This document shows positions 6,477 through 15,352 of a DNA stretch of 56,400 bases, piece by piece. The notes beneath the pieces were generated by a model that worked only from the letters and a program-made list of their open reading frames with translations, made no database searches and had not been told where the DNA came from. Position 1 is the first letter of the stretch; each line of letters opens with the position of its first letter. The position numbers and the translations under genes were made by a program. Source of the DNA: Bacilli bacterium (GTDB lineage: Bacteria; Bacillota_I; Bacilli_A; RF39; UBA660); the NCBI GenBank assembly GCA_017622175.1, contig JAGARQ010000043.1, forward strand, positions 1-56,400, given 5' to 3'.

Positions 6477-7874
6477 ATGGCAAGTAGTAAGAAGAAACCT
6501 CAATATAAAGAGGGGACTATTAATGGTGAGAAGACTAGTCAACCGCGTAGATTAACTAGAAAAGAAAAAGAAGCATTAGAATATAAAAGTTTAGTTAAAA
6601 TGCTTACTAGTTGTGTTTGTGTTTTAATTATGGTTTTTGTTCTTAATTGGATAATTACTAGTAGTTTTACGTTTAATGGTATTTTTTATGAAGAACCATC
6701 TGGTAATGAAGTTATTGAAGTTATTAGTAGTTCTGTTGAAGGTGAACCTGATGAATTAGTAACTTTATATTTAGATGGTAAGCTTACTGTTAAAGTTGAA
6801 CAAGGTAAGAAATATAAAGAGCCTGGATATAAAGCTACAAGTAATGTTTATGGGGATATTAGCGAAAATGTTATTGTTACTGGTAAAGTTGACACTAATA
6901 CTGTTGGTACATATGAACTTACTTATACACTTAGTTATAAAGGGATTAAACCAAAACTTACAAGACTTATAAAAGTAGTTGAAAAGAAAAAAGAGTCTAA
7001 ACCTGAAAAAGAAGAAAAGCCAAGTACTGGTGATGATAATAAAACTCCATCAGAGTCTACACCAACACAACCAAGTCAACCGACTCAACCAACTCAGCCA
7101 TCGCAACCAAGCCAACCGACTCAACCAAGTCAACCAACACAGCCAAGTCAGCCAACACAACCAACACAACCAGTTAAGCCAAAGGGAAATATTACTCTAA
7201 AATTAAATGGTGATGCGACAGTTTATTTAACTGAAGGAAGTACTTATAGAGATGCGGGAGCAACTGCTACAGATAATAATGGTAATGATGTATCAAGTCA
7301 AATTATTGTCAGTGGTAGTGTTAATACGAGTGATGCTGGTACATATAAAATTACTTATAGCATTAAGAATTATAATGGTGAGATGTTAACAGTTGTAAGA
7401 AATGTTATTGTTCAAGCAATGGGTATTTCATTAAAACTAGATAATAGTAATCCTACAAATAAAGCTGTTAATATTATTGTTAATACTAATGTTGATAATT
7501 TTGATAGATTGATGTTACCAAATGGTACTAAAGTACCAAATAAGACTTATACATATAAAGTAACAACAAATGGTACTTATGAGTTTATAGTATTTAACAC
7601 TTCTGGTGTTTCTAGAAAAGCGACTATTGTTGTTAGTAATATTGATAAAGATAAGCCTAAAGGAAAATGTGAAATTACTCATGGAGAAAATGAAAGTTAT
7701 ATTACTGTTACTGCTACTGATGTAAGTGGTATTGGTAAATATGTTTATTCTGGTAATGATTATACAAGTAATGTAATTACTATTAATCATAGATTAGCTA
7801 CTGGTATTCAAATTAATGTAGGATTCTATGACAAAGCAGGAAACTTTGGTAATGCTAATTGTTTAGTTCCATAA
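6477..7874 (+). CDS. Surface protein with two DUF5011/Ig-like domains and a PTQ/PSQ linker
   Basis: About 465 residues. A basic cytoplasmic N-terminus (residues 1-40) is followed by one transmembrane anchor (MLTSCVCVLIMVFVLNWIIT) and an extracellular part. Two bacterial Ig-like DUF5011 repeats flank a linker. Each has the signature of an extended 'GTYELTYTL' / 'GTYKITYSI' strand preceded by a 'Y..PGYKA' or 'YRDAGATA' turn. The linker is made of PTQ, PSQ and TQP triplets coded at roughly 7065-7175, probably a wall-spanning stalk. The C-terminal part has 'SGIGKYVYSG' style repeats. There is no sortase motif, so anchoring is by the N-terminal helix. The ATG at 6477 is preferred to upstream GTGs. 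Ligand unknown. Confidence 0.75.
   Translation: MASSKKKPQYKEGTINGEKTSQPRRLTRKEKEALEYKSLVKMLTSCVCVLIMVFVLNWIITSSFTFNGIFYEEPSGNEVIEVISSSVEGEPDELVTLYLDGKLTVKVEQGKKYKEPGYKATSNVYGDISENVIVTGKVDTNTVGTYELTYTLSYKGIKPKLTRLIKVVEKKKESKPEKEEKPSTGDDNKTPSESTPTQPSQPTQPTQPSQPSQPTQPSQPTQPSQPTQPTQPVKPKGNITLKLNGDATVYLTEGSTYRDAGATATDNNGNDVSSQIIVSGSVNTSDAGTYKITYSIKNYNGEMLTVVRNVIVQAMGISLKLDNSNPTNKAVNIIVNTNVDNFDRLMLPNGTKVPNKTYTYKVTTNGTYEFIVFNTSGVSRKATIVVSNIDKDKPKGKCEITHGENESYITVTATDVSGIGKYVYSGNDYTSNVITINHRLATGIQINVGFYDKAGNFGNANCLVP
7065..7175 (+). repeat. Short tandem repeat coding a Pro-Thr-Ser-Gln linker
   Basis: CAACCAAGT / CAACCAACA type nonamers are repeated with small variations and encode alternating PSQ and PTQ triplets. 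Such a coding microsatellite can change length by slippage in whole triplets without breaking the frame. Confidence 0.8.
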
Positions 7875-7876
7875 AA

Positions 7877-7902
7877 AAAGATATCAAATGATATCTTTTT
7901 TT
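7877..7902. terminator. Bidirectional terminator
   Basis: AAAGATATC and GATATCTTT pair around AAAT with A- and T-runs on both sides. It serves the convergent genes at 6477-7874 and 7901-8794. Confidence 0.8.
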
Positions 7903-8794
7903 ATGCAGCTCTTCTTCCGTGATGTGATTCGTATTCTTCTGATTGACCTTGTTCTTGTGAACCTTGAATCATTTGTTTTAGTTCTAATAATTCTTTTTTT
8001 CTTTCTTCTAAACTAATTATATTATTAGTATTTTGTACTTGCTCTTCTTTAGTTTCATTTCCAAATAATGCTTCTGCAAGTCCTGCAAAGGGACTATTTG
8101 CAAGTTGTTCTTCTTCAGTAAGTTGGACTGTTTCATATTGTTTATAAAGACTTTTGTCATCTTGAAGTTTTGGTTCTTTTGGATAAGGTAGAGGAGCTTG
8201 ACCTCTATAAAAGTTATTTGTATTTTGTCTTCTTATTTTTAAACATTCTTCACGATATTCACGTAATGCTTTAGCATAATTTCTTTGTAATTGTAGTTCG
8301 TTTGGAAATTGTCGCATTAGGTTTTCACATGCTAGATAAGTTGGACTTATTTTTAAAGAACTTGTTATACCTAAGGCATTACATATATCTTCAAATTGAT
8401 ATTGTTTTTTATCTACAATTTCATTTTGTTGGTAAAACCATTTTGCAATAATTTCATTTAATAATTGTGGAGTTGCATAACCAAATCTTGGATATTCTCT
8501 AGCTTGTTCAATTGGAACAACTAAACATTGAGTTGTATTAACTAATCCTCTTATGAAATTATTTGTTGTACAGTTTTTACCGGGAATTGTTTCTGCATAT
8601 TTTATTGTACTATTATATAGATTTCTTGTTTGACTATTTTTACCAATATGTTTAGTTTGAGATGTCATGGCGAAACAATAAACATTATTTTCATCAACTC
8701 CTGCAATAACAACAGGATGTTCAAATTGATCTTTTCTTCCGTTTTCAAAATAAATGTTATCATATATAAACATTTCAGCTTTGTGAGTTGGCAT
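7901..8794 (-). CDS. MazF/PemK-fold-like protein with Gln-rich tail
   Basis: A 297-residue protein whose first 125 residues resemble the MazF/PemK fold. HPVVIAGVDENNVYCFAMTSQ-type strands are followed by a 'CLVVPI' strand and a final 'YPRFGYATPQLLNEII' segment that matches the family's closing 'G.l....l.eI'. The remainder (about 125-297) is a helical extension, charged and Gln/Glu-rich, much longer than ordinary 110-residue MazF toxins. It starts within the stop of the upstream gene (one-base overlap), so the two are co-translated. A ribonuclease-toxin role is inference; catalytic Arg/Ser residues could not be placed with certainty. Confidence 0.45.
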   Translation of the reverse strand: MPTHKAEMFIYDNIYFENGRKDQFEHPVVIAGVDENNVYCFAMTSQTKHIGKNSQTRNLYNSTIKYAETIPGKNCTTNNFIRGLVNTTQCLVVPIEQAREYPRFGYATPQLLNEIIAKWFYQQNEIVDKKQYQFEDICNALGITSSLKISPTYLACENLMRQFPNELQLQRNYAKALREYREECLKIRRQNTNNFYRGQAPLPYPKEPKLQDDKSLYKQYETVQLTEEEQLANSPFAGLAEALFGNETKEEQVQNTNNIISLEERKKELLELKQMIQGSQEQGQSEEYESHHGRRAA

Positions 8795-9333
8795 TAATAA
8801 ACCACCAACTTTCCAGTTTCTTCATCTCTAAAGACTACAAAAGAATCTTGCTCTTTTTTGCTGTAGGATAATAATGAGTTTTTTTCATCTTCAGTAAGTG
8901 TTGTATTATTGTTTATGAAGAAAACATTATTACCAAGTAGTAGAACATATTCATCAAAAGGGTAGTATTTAAAATCTTCTAAATCTTTTTCAATACGTTC
9001 TTGAAGATAGTTTGTTACATTTGCAATATTAATATTTTGGATATGAGTTAAATCTAAAATTAAATATTTTAATTCTTCGTATCCGTAAACGTGATTAATA
9101 GTTTTTAATATTTGAATTTCATCATCATCAAATTCTGTATAAGAATTTGTATCTGTTATGCCAAAATTAAAATCATTATTTTCAAAATTTAGTTCCGAAC
9201 ATTTTAATTCTTTATTTAATAATGTATAGGCAACTTTGGTATATAAACTTAATACTTTAACTCTTAGAAAATCAGTTGTTGCTAAAATATTGTTTTCTTT
9301 AAACCAAGTTGCTATTTCATTTATGTTACGCAT
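8794..9333 (-). CDS. Panacea-like (SocA-type) protein, possible antitoxin
   Basis: A 179-residue protein. The N-terminal 'LRVKVLSLYTKVAYTLLN' followed by an acidic stretch, and the later 'DDDEIQILKTINHVYGYEEL' then 'LILDLTHI', follow the pattern of Panacea/SocA-like domains (a 'LqKLlYya' start and a 'YG.ls...L..LTH' end). Proteins with this domain act as antitoxins, or bring partners to proteases, and pair with many toxin types. Here it sits upstream of, and overlaps by one base, a MazF-like gene. An AGGAGAT site lies before the ATG. Family assignment is by eye and moderate. Confidence 0.45.
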   Translation of the reverse strand: MRNINEIATWFKENNILATTDFLRVKVLSLYTKVAYTLLNKELKCSELNFENNDFNFGITDTNSYTEFDDDEIQILKTINHVYGYEELKYLILDLTHIQNINIANVTNYLQERIEKDLEDFKYYPFDEYVLLLGNNVFFINNNTTLTEDEKNSLLSYSKKEQDSFVVFRDEETGKLVVY

Positions 9334-9398
9334 TGTATCATCTCCTATTAAAATAATTATAATATAAAATTATAATTAATAAAATAAAAGTGTAAAAG

Positions 9399-9421
9399 AA
9401 AAATGACTAATTAGTCATTTT
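9399..9421 (-). terminator. Terminator after radical SAM gene
   Basis: A near-perfect palindrome, AAAATGACTAATTAGTCATTTT, overlaps the stop codon of the minus-strand radical SAM gene and is followed, on that strand, by a T-rich tract. Confidence 0.6.
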
Positions 9422-10484
9422 CTTGTTTTATATAATTTTGAAAATTATATAGTTGTTTGCATAATGGATTTTTTCTACTACCTGAGTATACTTTAACTTT
9501 ATCTAATTCTGTATGAATATTAGGTGTTTTTATTCCTAATTGGTTAAGTACAGTTGTATCATATTCTTTAAAGGCTGGACAGGGTAGAACTGTTCCATCA
9601 TATTTAATTACTAGTTTTGATAAACCTGCGGTGCATAAATGGGTATCACTTTTAATAAGTGGTATTCCAACTCTTATTGTTCCATTAAATAAAGATAATG
9701 ATTTTTCATATATTTTTACAAAATCTTGCATTTCTTCATCTGATAATAATAGTTGTTCTTTATTAATTTCACCACGTCCTTGGGGAACAAAGTTTAGAAT
9801 ACTTAAACTTTCACAATTAGCTATATTTAGTAATTCAACTAATTTTGGTAAATCTTTATAATTTATTTTTGTTGGGATGAAGTGAACATCAGTTTTTAAT
9901 CCATGAGCAGTTGCTTTTATTAGAGATGATGCTAGATATGTGTAATAACTTCTTGTTCCCATTATTTTGTTATATATTTCAGGGGTTCCTGCTTGAAAGT
10001 CAAAAACTATTTTATCAAGACCTAGTTCTTTTAATTTTTTTACATCATCAGTAGATAGACTTGTGAATGTTTCTTTTGTACCTAAGAGAATTGATAATTC
10101 TTTTTGATAGAGAATTTTTGCTCTTTCTTCATCAAGTCCTTCTGAGACATATTTTTGATATTTGTTTCTTAGAGATTTAACTATATTTGATTCTTCAGTT
10201 TCTGATAGATGTTTTTTTCTTTGAATACCACTTGTAAATAGTACTGTTTTTATACCTTTTTCTTTACAATAAGCTATCATTTTAAATATGTCTGGGTGGA
10301 GAAGGGGTTCTCCTCCTGATAATGATATTTCTTCTATACCACCCAGGTTTATAAAATGATCAATTGTTTCTTTAAATAATTCGAAGGGAATTATTGTTTT
10401 AGCATCTATTGATGAACAAGATGAACAGAATAGACAATTATTTGGACATGTTTTAATTACTTCGAAGCATAAGTCTTTTAACAT
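9411..10484 (-). CDS. Radical SAM protein with SPASM-like C-terminus
   Basis: A 357-residue radical SAM enzyme. The cluster motif CPNNCLFC (Cys-x3-Cys-x2-Cys) at about residues 12-19 would hold the [4Fe-4S] that cleaves S-adenosylmethionine. LSGGEPLLHP is the 'GGEP' SAM-binding strand. The C-terminal Cys residues in CTAGLSKLVIKYDGTVLPCPA and a final NPLCKQLYNF look like a SPASM-type auxiliary-cluster site. SPASM enzymes often modify peptides, but no precursor peptide gene is visible beside it. The substrate is unknown. An AGGAGAT site precedes the ATG. Confidence 0.8.
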   Translation of the reverse strand: MLKDLCFEVIKTCPNNCLFCSSCSSIDAKTIIPFELFKETIDHFINLGGIEEISLSGGEPLLHPDIFKMIAYCKEKGIKTVLFTSGIQRKKHLSETEESNIVKSLRNKYQKYVSEGLDEERAKILYQKELSILLGTKETFTSLSTDDVKKLKELGLDKIVFDFQAGTPEIYNKIMGTRSYYTYLASSLIKATAHGLKTDVHFIPTKINYKDLPKLVELLNIANCESLSILNFVPQGRGEINKEQLLLSDEEMQDFVKIYEKSLSLFNGTIRVGIPLIKSDTHLCTAGLSKLVIKYDGTVLPCPAFKEYDTTVLNQLGIKTPNIHTELDKVKVYSGSRKNPLCKQLYNFQNYIKQEND

Positions 10485-10506
10485 AAGTTCATCTCCTTTT
10501 GATTTA

Positions 10507-11079
10507 TTATTTTAACATAGTTTTAGATAATTCTTCAAATATTGGAATATTTCCTTTATAACTTTTTGGTGATATAGGACTTGGATGATAAATTGGTAAA
10601 ACTTTGTAGTTATCTATTTCATAAATATTTCCTACTACATCAGAAAATTTCTTAAATTTAAAATTTAATAAATTTCTTGTTGGGAATTCTCCCAATGTTA
10701 TTATTAATTTTGGTTTTAGTATTTCTAATTGTTTTAACATAATGTTTTTACAGTTATTAGAACATGTTTTTAGATTTTTTCTATCTAGTGGATAACATTT
10801 TACTGATTCAATAAATGTAGTTTCGAAGATATCTCTTTTTATGATATCAAATAGTTTTTGTAAGATAATACCACTTGGAAGTACTTTATCATTAGTATCT
10901 TTCCATAGTTTATGAGATTTTCTCCAACCATTATTAGCTGGTGCTTCTCCGATTAAAACAATGTCATTATTTTTTCCTAGATAGACTGTTGGGCTATTAG
11001 GAAATTTATCTACTAAGTTTTTACATTTAGTACATAAATGTACTTCTTTATCTAAATCTTCTAATGTCATATTACTCAC
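10507..11079 (-). CDS. Uracil-DNA glycosylase, family 4-like
   Basis: A 190-residue protein of the iron-sulfur UDG type, which removes uracil from DNA. CTKCKNLV (residues 16-23) gives the first Cys pair, and VKCYPLDRKNLKTCSNNC carries the later pair in the usual 'KC.P..R.P...E...C' region. IVLIGEAPANNGWRK matches the 'GEaPg' catalytic loop and LPIYHPSPISPK contains the conserved HPSP. The G-E-A-P loop is followed by NNG rather than the common G-x-E-D, a modest divergence. Acts in base-excision repair. The preceding AGGTGAG is its ribosome site. Confidence 0.75.
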   Translation of the reverse strand: MSNMTLEDLDKEVHLCTKCKNLVDKFPNSPTVYLGKNNDIVLIGEAPANNGWRKSHKLWKDTNDKVLPSGIILQKLFDIIKRDIFETTFIESVKCYPLDRKNLKTCSNNCKNIMLKQLEILKPKLIITLGEFPTRNLLNFKFKKFSDVVGNIYEIDNYKVLPIYHPSPISPKSYKGNIPIFEELSKTMLK

Positions 11080-11099
11080 CTCATATTTATTATAACATT

Positions 11100-11131
11100 A
11101 AAAAAAGCACATTAAATAGATGTGCTTTTTT
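11100..11131. terminator. Terminator between UDG and flavoprotein genes
   Basis: AAAAAAGCAC and GTGCTTTTTT pair around ATTAAATAGAT. It lies between the minus-strand UDG gene and the upstream flavoprotein gene, so it terminates the latter and may act both ways. Confidence 0.75.
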
Positions 11132-11142
11132 GATTTGAATAA

Positions 11143-11682
11143 TTAGTTTAATTCTTCCTTTATTTTATTTATTTTTTGATCATAATCTATATTGGCAATT
11201 TTAACATCATCAATATTTTTTAAATCACCACTTGTAAAATAAGCTAGAAATTTAAATTTAAAATCCATCCATTCACTAATTCCTGTGAAGTAATCGATGA
11301 TAGCTTTTATTTCAGTTTCATTTTCTTCTTCTGTTCCTTGACCTGTTAGTATTAAAGATATTTCTTTACCTTGAAATAGGGAATGATAGTAGAATGGAGC
11401 AAGTCTATCAATTAATGCTTTTAATGTAGCAGTTATATTACTCATATAAAGAGGACTTGCGAATACTATTTTGTCTGCTTTTAATATTTTAGAATATATC
11501 TCTGTAATGTAATCATTTAAAACACAGTGATTTTCTAGTTTGTTTAAACATGAGTTACAGCCAATACAAAATTTAATATTTTTATTAGTTAGAGAAATTA
11601 GTTCATCATTGTCTGATTTTATATCATTTAAAATATTATAATTATTTTTTTCACGATTACTACCATTTATTAATAAGTTCAT
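11143..11682 (-). CDS. Iron-sulfur flavoprotein / NAD(P)H-dependent FMN reductase-like
   Basis: A 179-residue flavodoxin-fold protein. The phosphate loop is INGSNREKNN at residues 4-13. CIGCNSCLNKLENHC (about 38-52) provides cysteines like those of iron-sulfur flavoproteins of anaerobes, and IVFASPLYMSNI is the FMN-binding 'sPlY' strand. Such proteins move electrons between FMN and an Fe-S cluster or reduce small acceptors. The ATG overlaps the AGGAGGCAC region of its ribosome site, 10 bases after the stop of the Nudix gene, so it sits in the same minus-strand run. Confidence 0.75.
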   Translation of the reverse strand: MNLLINGSNREKNNYNILNDIKSDNDELISLTNKNIKFCIGCNSCLNKLENHCVLNDYITEIYSKILKADKIVFASPLYMSNITATLKALIDRLAPFYYHSLFQGKEISLILTGQGTEEENETEIKAIIDYFTGISEWMDFKFKFLAYFTSGDLKNIDDVKIANIDYDQKINKIKEELN

Positions 11683-11691
11683 AGTGCCTCC

Positions 11692-12258
11692 TTATTTAAT
11701 TAATCTTTTAATTTTAGAAACTATTTTTCCGTAGTTAGGATCTTGTTCTAATTCGTTTATATCAATCCATTTGTAAGCAGATGATTCATTTTCATCAATT
11801 GATACATTTTCTGTAGTTGGGGTTGTAAATAAATATCTTGTTTCAAAGTGATAATGTTCTGGTAAATTACGATATTCATTATATGGAATAATATGTGTAT
11901 CAATGTCAACTGGAAGAAGTGGATCATTTTCTAAAGTTAATTGAGTTAAATCTTCTAGAGAAGTTTCTTCTTTTATTTCTCTAATAGCAGCTTCTAATGT
12001 AGTTTTATCATCTTTATCAATGTGTCCTCCAGGATATAGATACATCTTTAGATCTTTGTGGTAAAGAACTAGGAATTTCTTTTCTGATATAGCATATATG
12101 AAACCACCAGCAACAAGATGACCATTAAAATTATTCCAGTCAGTTAGTTCTTCATCTGTTGCTGTTTCTAAATATTTTAATAAAATTTGTTGTCTTTCTT
12201 GTTCTTCTGGGAATAATTCTAAATATGTTTTTAATAAATCAATTAATTTTTCTTTCAT
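11692..12258 (-). CDS. Nudix hydrolase
   Basis: A 188-residue Nudix protein. The box is GGHIDKDDKTTLEAAIREIKEETSLE (quoted in part: GGHIDKDD, then REIKEET) with catalytic Glu in REIKEE. A 60-residue helical N-terminal segment precedes the domain, longer than in MutT. YKWIDINELEQD matches the usual final Nudix strand. Substrate cannot be read from sequence. The ATG follows AGGAGAT. The flavoprotein gene starts 10 bases after its stop, so they share a transcript. Confidence 0.8.
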   Translation of the reverse strand: MKEKLIDLLKTYLELFPEEQERQQILLKYLETATDEELTDWNNFNGHLVAGGFIYAISEKKFLVLYHKDLKMYLYPGGHIDKDDKTTLEAAIREIKEETSLEDLTQLTLENDPLLPVDIDTHIIPYNEYRNLPEHYHFETRYLFTTPTTENVSIDENESSAYKWIDINELEQDPNYGKIVSKIKRLIK

Positions 12259-12332
12259 AGTATCTCCTTAAATATATTTTTATTTTAACATATTTTGTTT
12301 ATTTATGTTCATATTAATAATGGTGATATGAA

Positions 12333-13793
12333 TTGAAAAATATTAGTATATGGTTAGATGAGCTAGAAAAGAAAAGTTTTAAGAGGTTAGATAAAGATAT
12401 TAATGTTGATGTGTTAGTAGTTGGTGGTGGTATTACTGGAATTAGTACGGCTTATCATCTAAGTACAGGTGATTTAAAAGTTTGTCTAGTTGAAAAAAAT
12501 AAATTGATGGAAGGAGTTACAAGTAGAACGACTGGTAAACTTACTTATTTACAAGAAAATATTTATTCTAAGTTAGTTAATTTTCATGGAAAAGAGAAAT
12601 CTAAATTATATTTAGAGTCGCAGAAAGAAGCAATTAAATTAGTTAAAGGAATTATTGATTCTAATAAGATTGATTGTAATTTAGATAAAGTAAGTTCCTA
12701 TGTTTTTGATTATGATGATATTGAAAGTGTTGAAGAAGAAATTAAATTATTAAATGAATTTGGAGTGTCATTAAAACTTAGTAATGTTTTTCCTAATGGT
12801 GAAGATATTAATAATGCTTATTTTGTAGAGGATACATATGTGTTTCACCCAATAAAATATTTAAGTAAGTTAGTTGATATTTGTAGTGATAGGGGTATTA
12901 ATTTTTATGAAGATACTAAAGTTATTAGTGTAGATGAAGATGATGGTTATTATATTTGTAAGACAGATAATAATATTATTAAAGCTAAATATGTAGTTAT
13001 TGCGGTACATTATCCATACTTTTTATTTCCGTTTTTAATGCCATTTAAATCTTATTTAGAAAAGTCTTATATTGAGGCATTTAAAGTAACTAAGAATTAT
13101 AGATTTAGTGCGATAAATATAACTAAACCAATTATTTCTACTAGGTATTATGAAAATAATGATGATATTTATCAACTTGTTTTAACTAATTCGCATAATT
13201 ATTGTTTTAAAAATGATGAAGAAAAGAATTTTGAAGAGTTATTTAATTATAATGATCAAGAAGCAGAGTATAGTTGGTCTAATAAAGATATTATGACTAA
13301 TGATTTACTTCCTTATATTGGTAGACTTAATGATAGTAATGTTTTAATTGGAACTGGTTATAATACTTGGGGAATGACTAATGGGAGTTTAGCTGGGAAA
13401 ATTATTTCTGATATTATTTTAGATAGAAAGAATAGATATATTGATTTGTTTAATCCACATAGAAAGTTAAATTTGGGTAGTTTTTTGAACTTTCCAGTAG
13501 CATTATTTAGTAGTGCTTATTCATTTTTGAAAACTAAAGTTAGTAAGAATAAAGAATGGTATTCCGAAAGAGTTAGATTTGAAAAGAGAAATGGTAGGGA
13601 TGTAGGTATTTATATTGATGATGATAAGCAAGAACATATTGTTTATAATTTATGTCCGCATATGAAATGTAGTTTAATTTTTAACGAAATAGAAAAGACA
13701 TGGGATTGTCCATGTCATGGTTCTAGGTTTGATATAGATGGTAAATCTATTGAAGGTCCTAGTAATTATGATATAACTTATTCGGAAGAATAG
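12333..13793 (+). CDS. FAD-dependent oxidoreductase with C-terminal Rieske domain
   Basis: A 486-residue fusion. The N-terminal DAO-type FAD domain begins VLVVGGGITGISTAYHL (dinucleotide-binding GxGxxG near residue 30) and ends with NVLIGTGYNTWGMTNG. A Rieske [2Fe-2S] domain occupies the last 90 residues, with CPHMKCSL and CPCHGSRFD supplying the two Cys-His pairs. Fused DAO-Rieske proteins are widespread in Firmicutes; the substrate is not established. Translation is best started at TTG 12333 after GGTGAT, as the nearby ATG is out of frame and closes quickly. It is the only plus-strand gene in a minus-strand region. Confidence 0.85.
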   Translation: MKNISIWLDELEKKSFKRLDKDINVDVLVVGGGITGISTAYHLSTGDLKVCLVEKNKLMEGVTSRTTGKLTYLQENIYSKLVNFHGKEKSKLYLESQKEAIKLVKGIIDSNKIDCNLDKVSSYVFDYDDIESVEEEIKLLNEFGVSLKLSNVFPNGEDINNAYFVEDTYVFHPIKYLSKLVDICSDRGINFYEDTKVISVDEDDGYYICKTDNNIIKAKYVVIAVHYPYFLFPFLMPFKSYLEKSYIEAFKVTKNYRFSAINITKPIISTRYYENNDDIYQLVLTNSHNYCFKNDEEKNFEELFNYNDQEAEYSWSNKDIMTNDLLPYIGRLNDSNVLIGTGYNTWGMTNGSLAGKIISDIILDRKNRYIDLFNPHRKLNLGSFLNFPVALFSSAYSFLKTKVSKNKEWYSERVRFEKRNGRDVGIYIDDDKQEHIVYNLCPHMKCSLIFNEIEKTWDCPCHGSRFDIDGKSIEGPSNYDITYSEE

Positions 13794-13799
13794 GTTTTT

Positions 13800-14372
13800 T
13801 TAGTCTTTATCTACAAATAATACTTTTAAGATGTTTTCATATCTTTCTTTTAAAAGTTCTTTAGTTCTTGGACTTAATTTATTATAGTCTCTAGCTAGTT
13901 TATCTTTAACGTATTTTGTTCCTTCTTCAATATTAAGATTTAGTCTTTGATAAGCTAGGCTAAATAGAGTAGGGATTGAATCAAAATGAGCTATTACATC
14001 AGCATCTGCGATTATTTCTTCTTCAAGAGTATTTCTTGGTAAATCTTGACTTCCTCTATGTCTTAGAACACATTCTTTTACACGTTCAATTCTATCTTTA
14101 GGATAATTATATTTTGTTAGTAATTCTTCAGCAATTTGGGCACCATAAATATGATGTTCTTCACGAGGACCAACTTTTGATGGCATAGCAATATCATGAA
14201 GTAGAGCTCCTAATTCTACAATTTCTTTATCAGCATTATAGACTTCTGCTAATTCAAGAGCATTTTTTACTACATATTTAATATGTTCTTCCCAAAAGTC
14301 AAAATTTTCTTCTTCTTTTTGTGCATTTGTTCTTTTTAAAAGTTCTTCTTTTATTTGTTCTGTTATTGTCAT
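13800..14372 (-). CDS. HD-domain phosphohydrolase
   Basis: A 190-residue HD-superfamily metal phosphohydrolase. The paired HD residues are in ALLHDIAMP (around 55-63), with a metal-site His earlier and HHIYGAQIAEELL and VLRHRG later, giving the usual H...HD...D order (DADVIAHF). Substrate may be a nucleotide or cyclic nucleotide but is unknown. The gene immediately upstream encodes a PHP phosphoesterase ending 12 bases before it, so two metal phosphoesterases are made together. AAAGGA precedes the ATG. Confidence 0.75.
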   Translation of the reverse strand: MTITEQIKEELLKRTNAQKEEENFDFWEEHIKYVVKNALELAEVYNADKEIVELGALLHDIAMPSKVGPREEHHIYGAQIAEELLTKYNYPKDRIERVKECVLRHRGSQDLPRNTLEEEIIADADVIAHFDSIPTLFSLAYQRLNLNIEEGTKYVKDKLARDYNKLSPRTKELLKERYENILKVLFVDKD

Positions 14373-14383
14373 ATTAGTCCTTT

Positions 14384-15253
14384 CTAATTTAACCAGTTGG
14401 CGATTGTTACTTCATCAATATTTAAATTATTATTTCCTGTTCCAATATTATGATTTGTTTTTCTTGTTCCATGATAGTCACTTCCACCACACATAAACAT
14501 ATTTCTTTCAATACATAAATCTACTAAGTAACGAGATTGTTCTGATGTGAATGTTGTATAGAAACACTCAATTCCATCTAAATCATAGTTTCTAATAATA
14601 TTTATTAAATCTTTTGAAATATTTGGAGAGTATGCATATACATGAGCTAAGAAAGCATAACCATCAGCATCATGAATCATATCAATAGTCTTTTCAAGTG
14701 ATGGGAATAGAGAAGACATGTCTACATATAATGGACTTTTTGGATTAAAGATTTCATTTCTTGTAAAACCTGTATCTGTATCTAGTGATTCTTTGTATAA
14801 GAAAAATTTATCATTTTCTCTATACTTTTTAATTTCTTTAACAAAGGCCACTCTTGATGATTCAACTTTTGGATTAAAAACTATATTTGCTTCATCAAAC
14901 ATAACACCAATTTTACGATAATGTTTTTTGATAAGTTCAAATTCTTTTAATTGTTTTTGTTCAAAAGATAAAACATTTTTATCTAATAAATCTTGCATTT
15001 TCTTTATATCAAAGTTGTATCCTAAAACTTCTATTACTTCACCTTTATATATAGTAGTTATTTCTACACCAGTAATTATTTTTCCTTTAAATAGTGTTCT
15101 TGTCCCATAATCTTTTAAATCATTATAAGCTGCTATAGAGTTATGATCTGTAATTGATAAAATTTTTAATCCTATTTTTTCTGCTTCTTTTAATAATTCT
15201 TCAGTAGTTGCAGAACCATCTGAATGTTTTGTATGTGTATGTAAATCTATCAT
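14384..15253 (-). CDS. PHP-domain phosphoesterase
   Basis: A 289-residue PHP protein. MIDLHTHTKHSDG at the N-terminus and LSITDHNS provide the first two metal motifs; FLAHVYAY and CGGSDYHG give the later His and Asp-His motifs. All four are present, so a trinuclear metal site is likely. The family includes histidinol-phosphate phosphatase-like and nucleoside 3',5'-bisphosphate phosphatases. Downstream partner is the HD hydrolase. The coding strand is minus, and GGAGTAC precedes the ATG. Confidence 0.8.
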   Translation of the reverse strand: MIDLHTHTKHSDGSATTEELLKEAEKIGLKILSITDHNSIAAYNDLKDYGTRTLFKGKIITGVEITTIYKGEVIEVLGYNFDIKKMQDLLDKNVLSFEQKQLKEFELIKKHYRKIGVMFDEANIVFNPKVESSRVAFVKEIKKYRENDKFFLYKESLDTDTGFTRNEIFNPKSPLYVDMSSLFPSLEKTIDMIHDADGYAFLAHVYAYSPNISKDLINIIRNYDLDGIECFYTTFTSEQSRYLVDLCIERNMFMCGGSDYHGTRKTNHNIGTGNNNLNIDEVTIANWLN

Positions 15254-15325
15254 ATTATGTACTCCTTATATTTTAAGTATAGCATATTTGATTTTATTTT
15301 TAAAAGATTATGTTCGATATATAAG

Positions 15326-15349
15326 AAAAAGAAGGAGTCCTTCTTAATT
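15326..15349 (-). terminator. Terminator after the cotJ operon
   Basis: AAGAAG and CTTCTT pair within a compact palindrome (AAGAAGGA and TCCTTCTT). On the minus strand it is followed by TTTTTCTT. It lies just after the CotJC gene stop. Confidence 0.55.
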
Positions 15350-15352
15350 TCT

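Noticed and set aside
6775-7200. Overlapping plus-strand frames inside the DUF5011 surface-protein gene
   Set aside because: They are shadows of its coding repeats, without ribosome sites.
8794-8794. Frameshift or pseudogene at the join of the two minus-strand genes
   Set aside because: The one-base TAATG overlap with intact frames on both sides is ordinary translational coupling.
12328-12345. An ATG with a UGA third codon as start for the FAD/Rieske gene
   Set aside because: It is in a different frame and soon closes; TTG 12333 with GGTGAT fits the protein.
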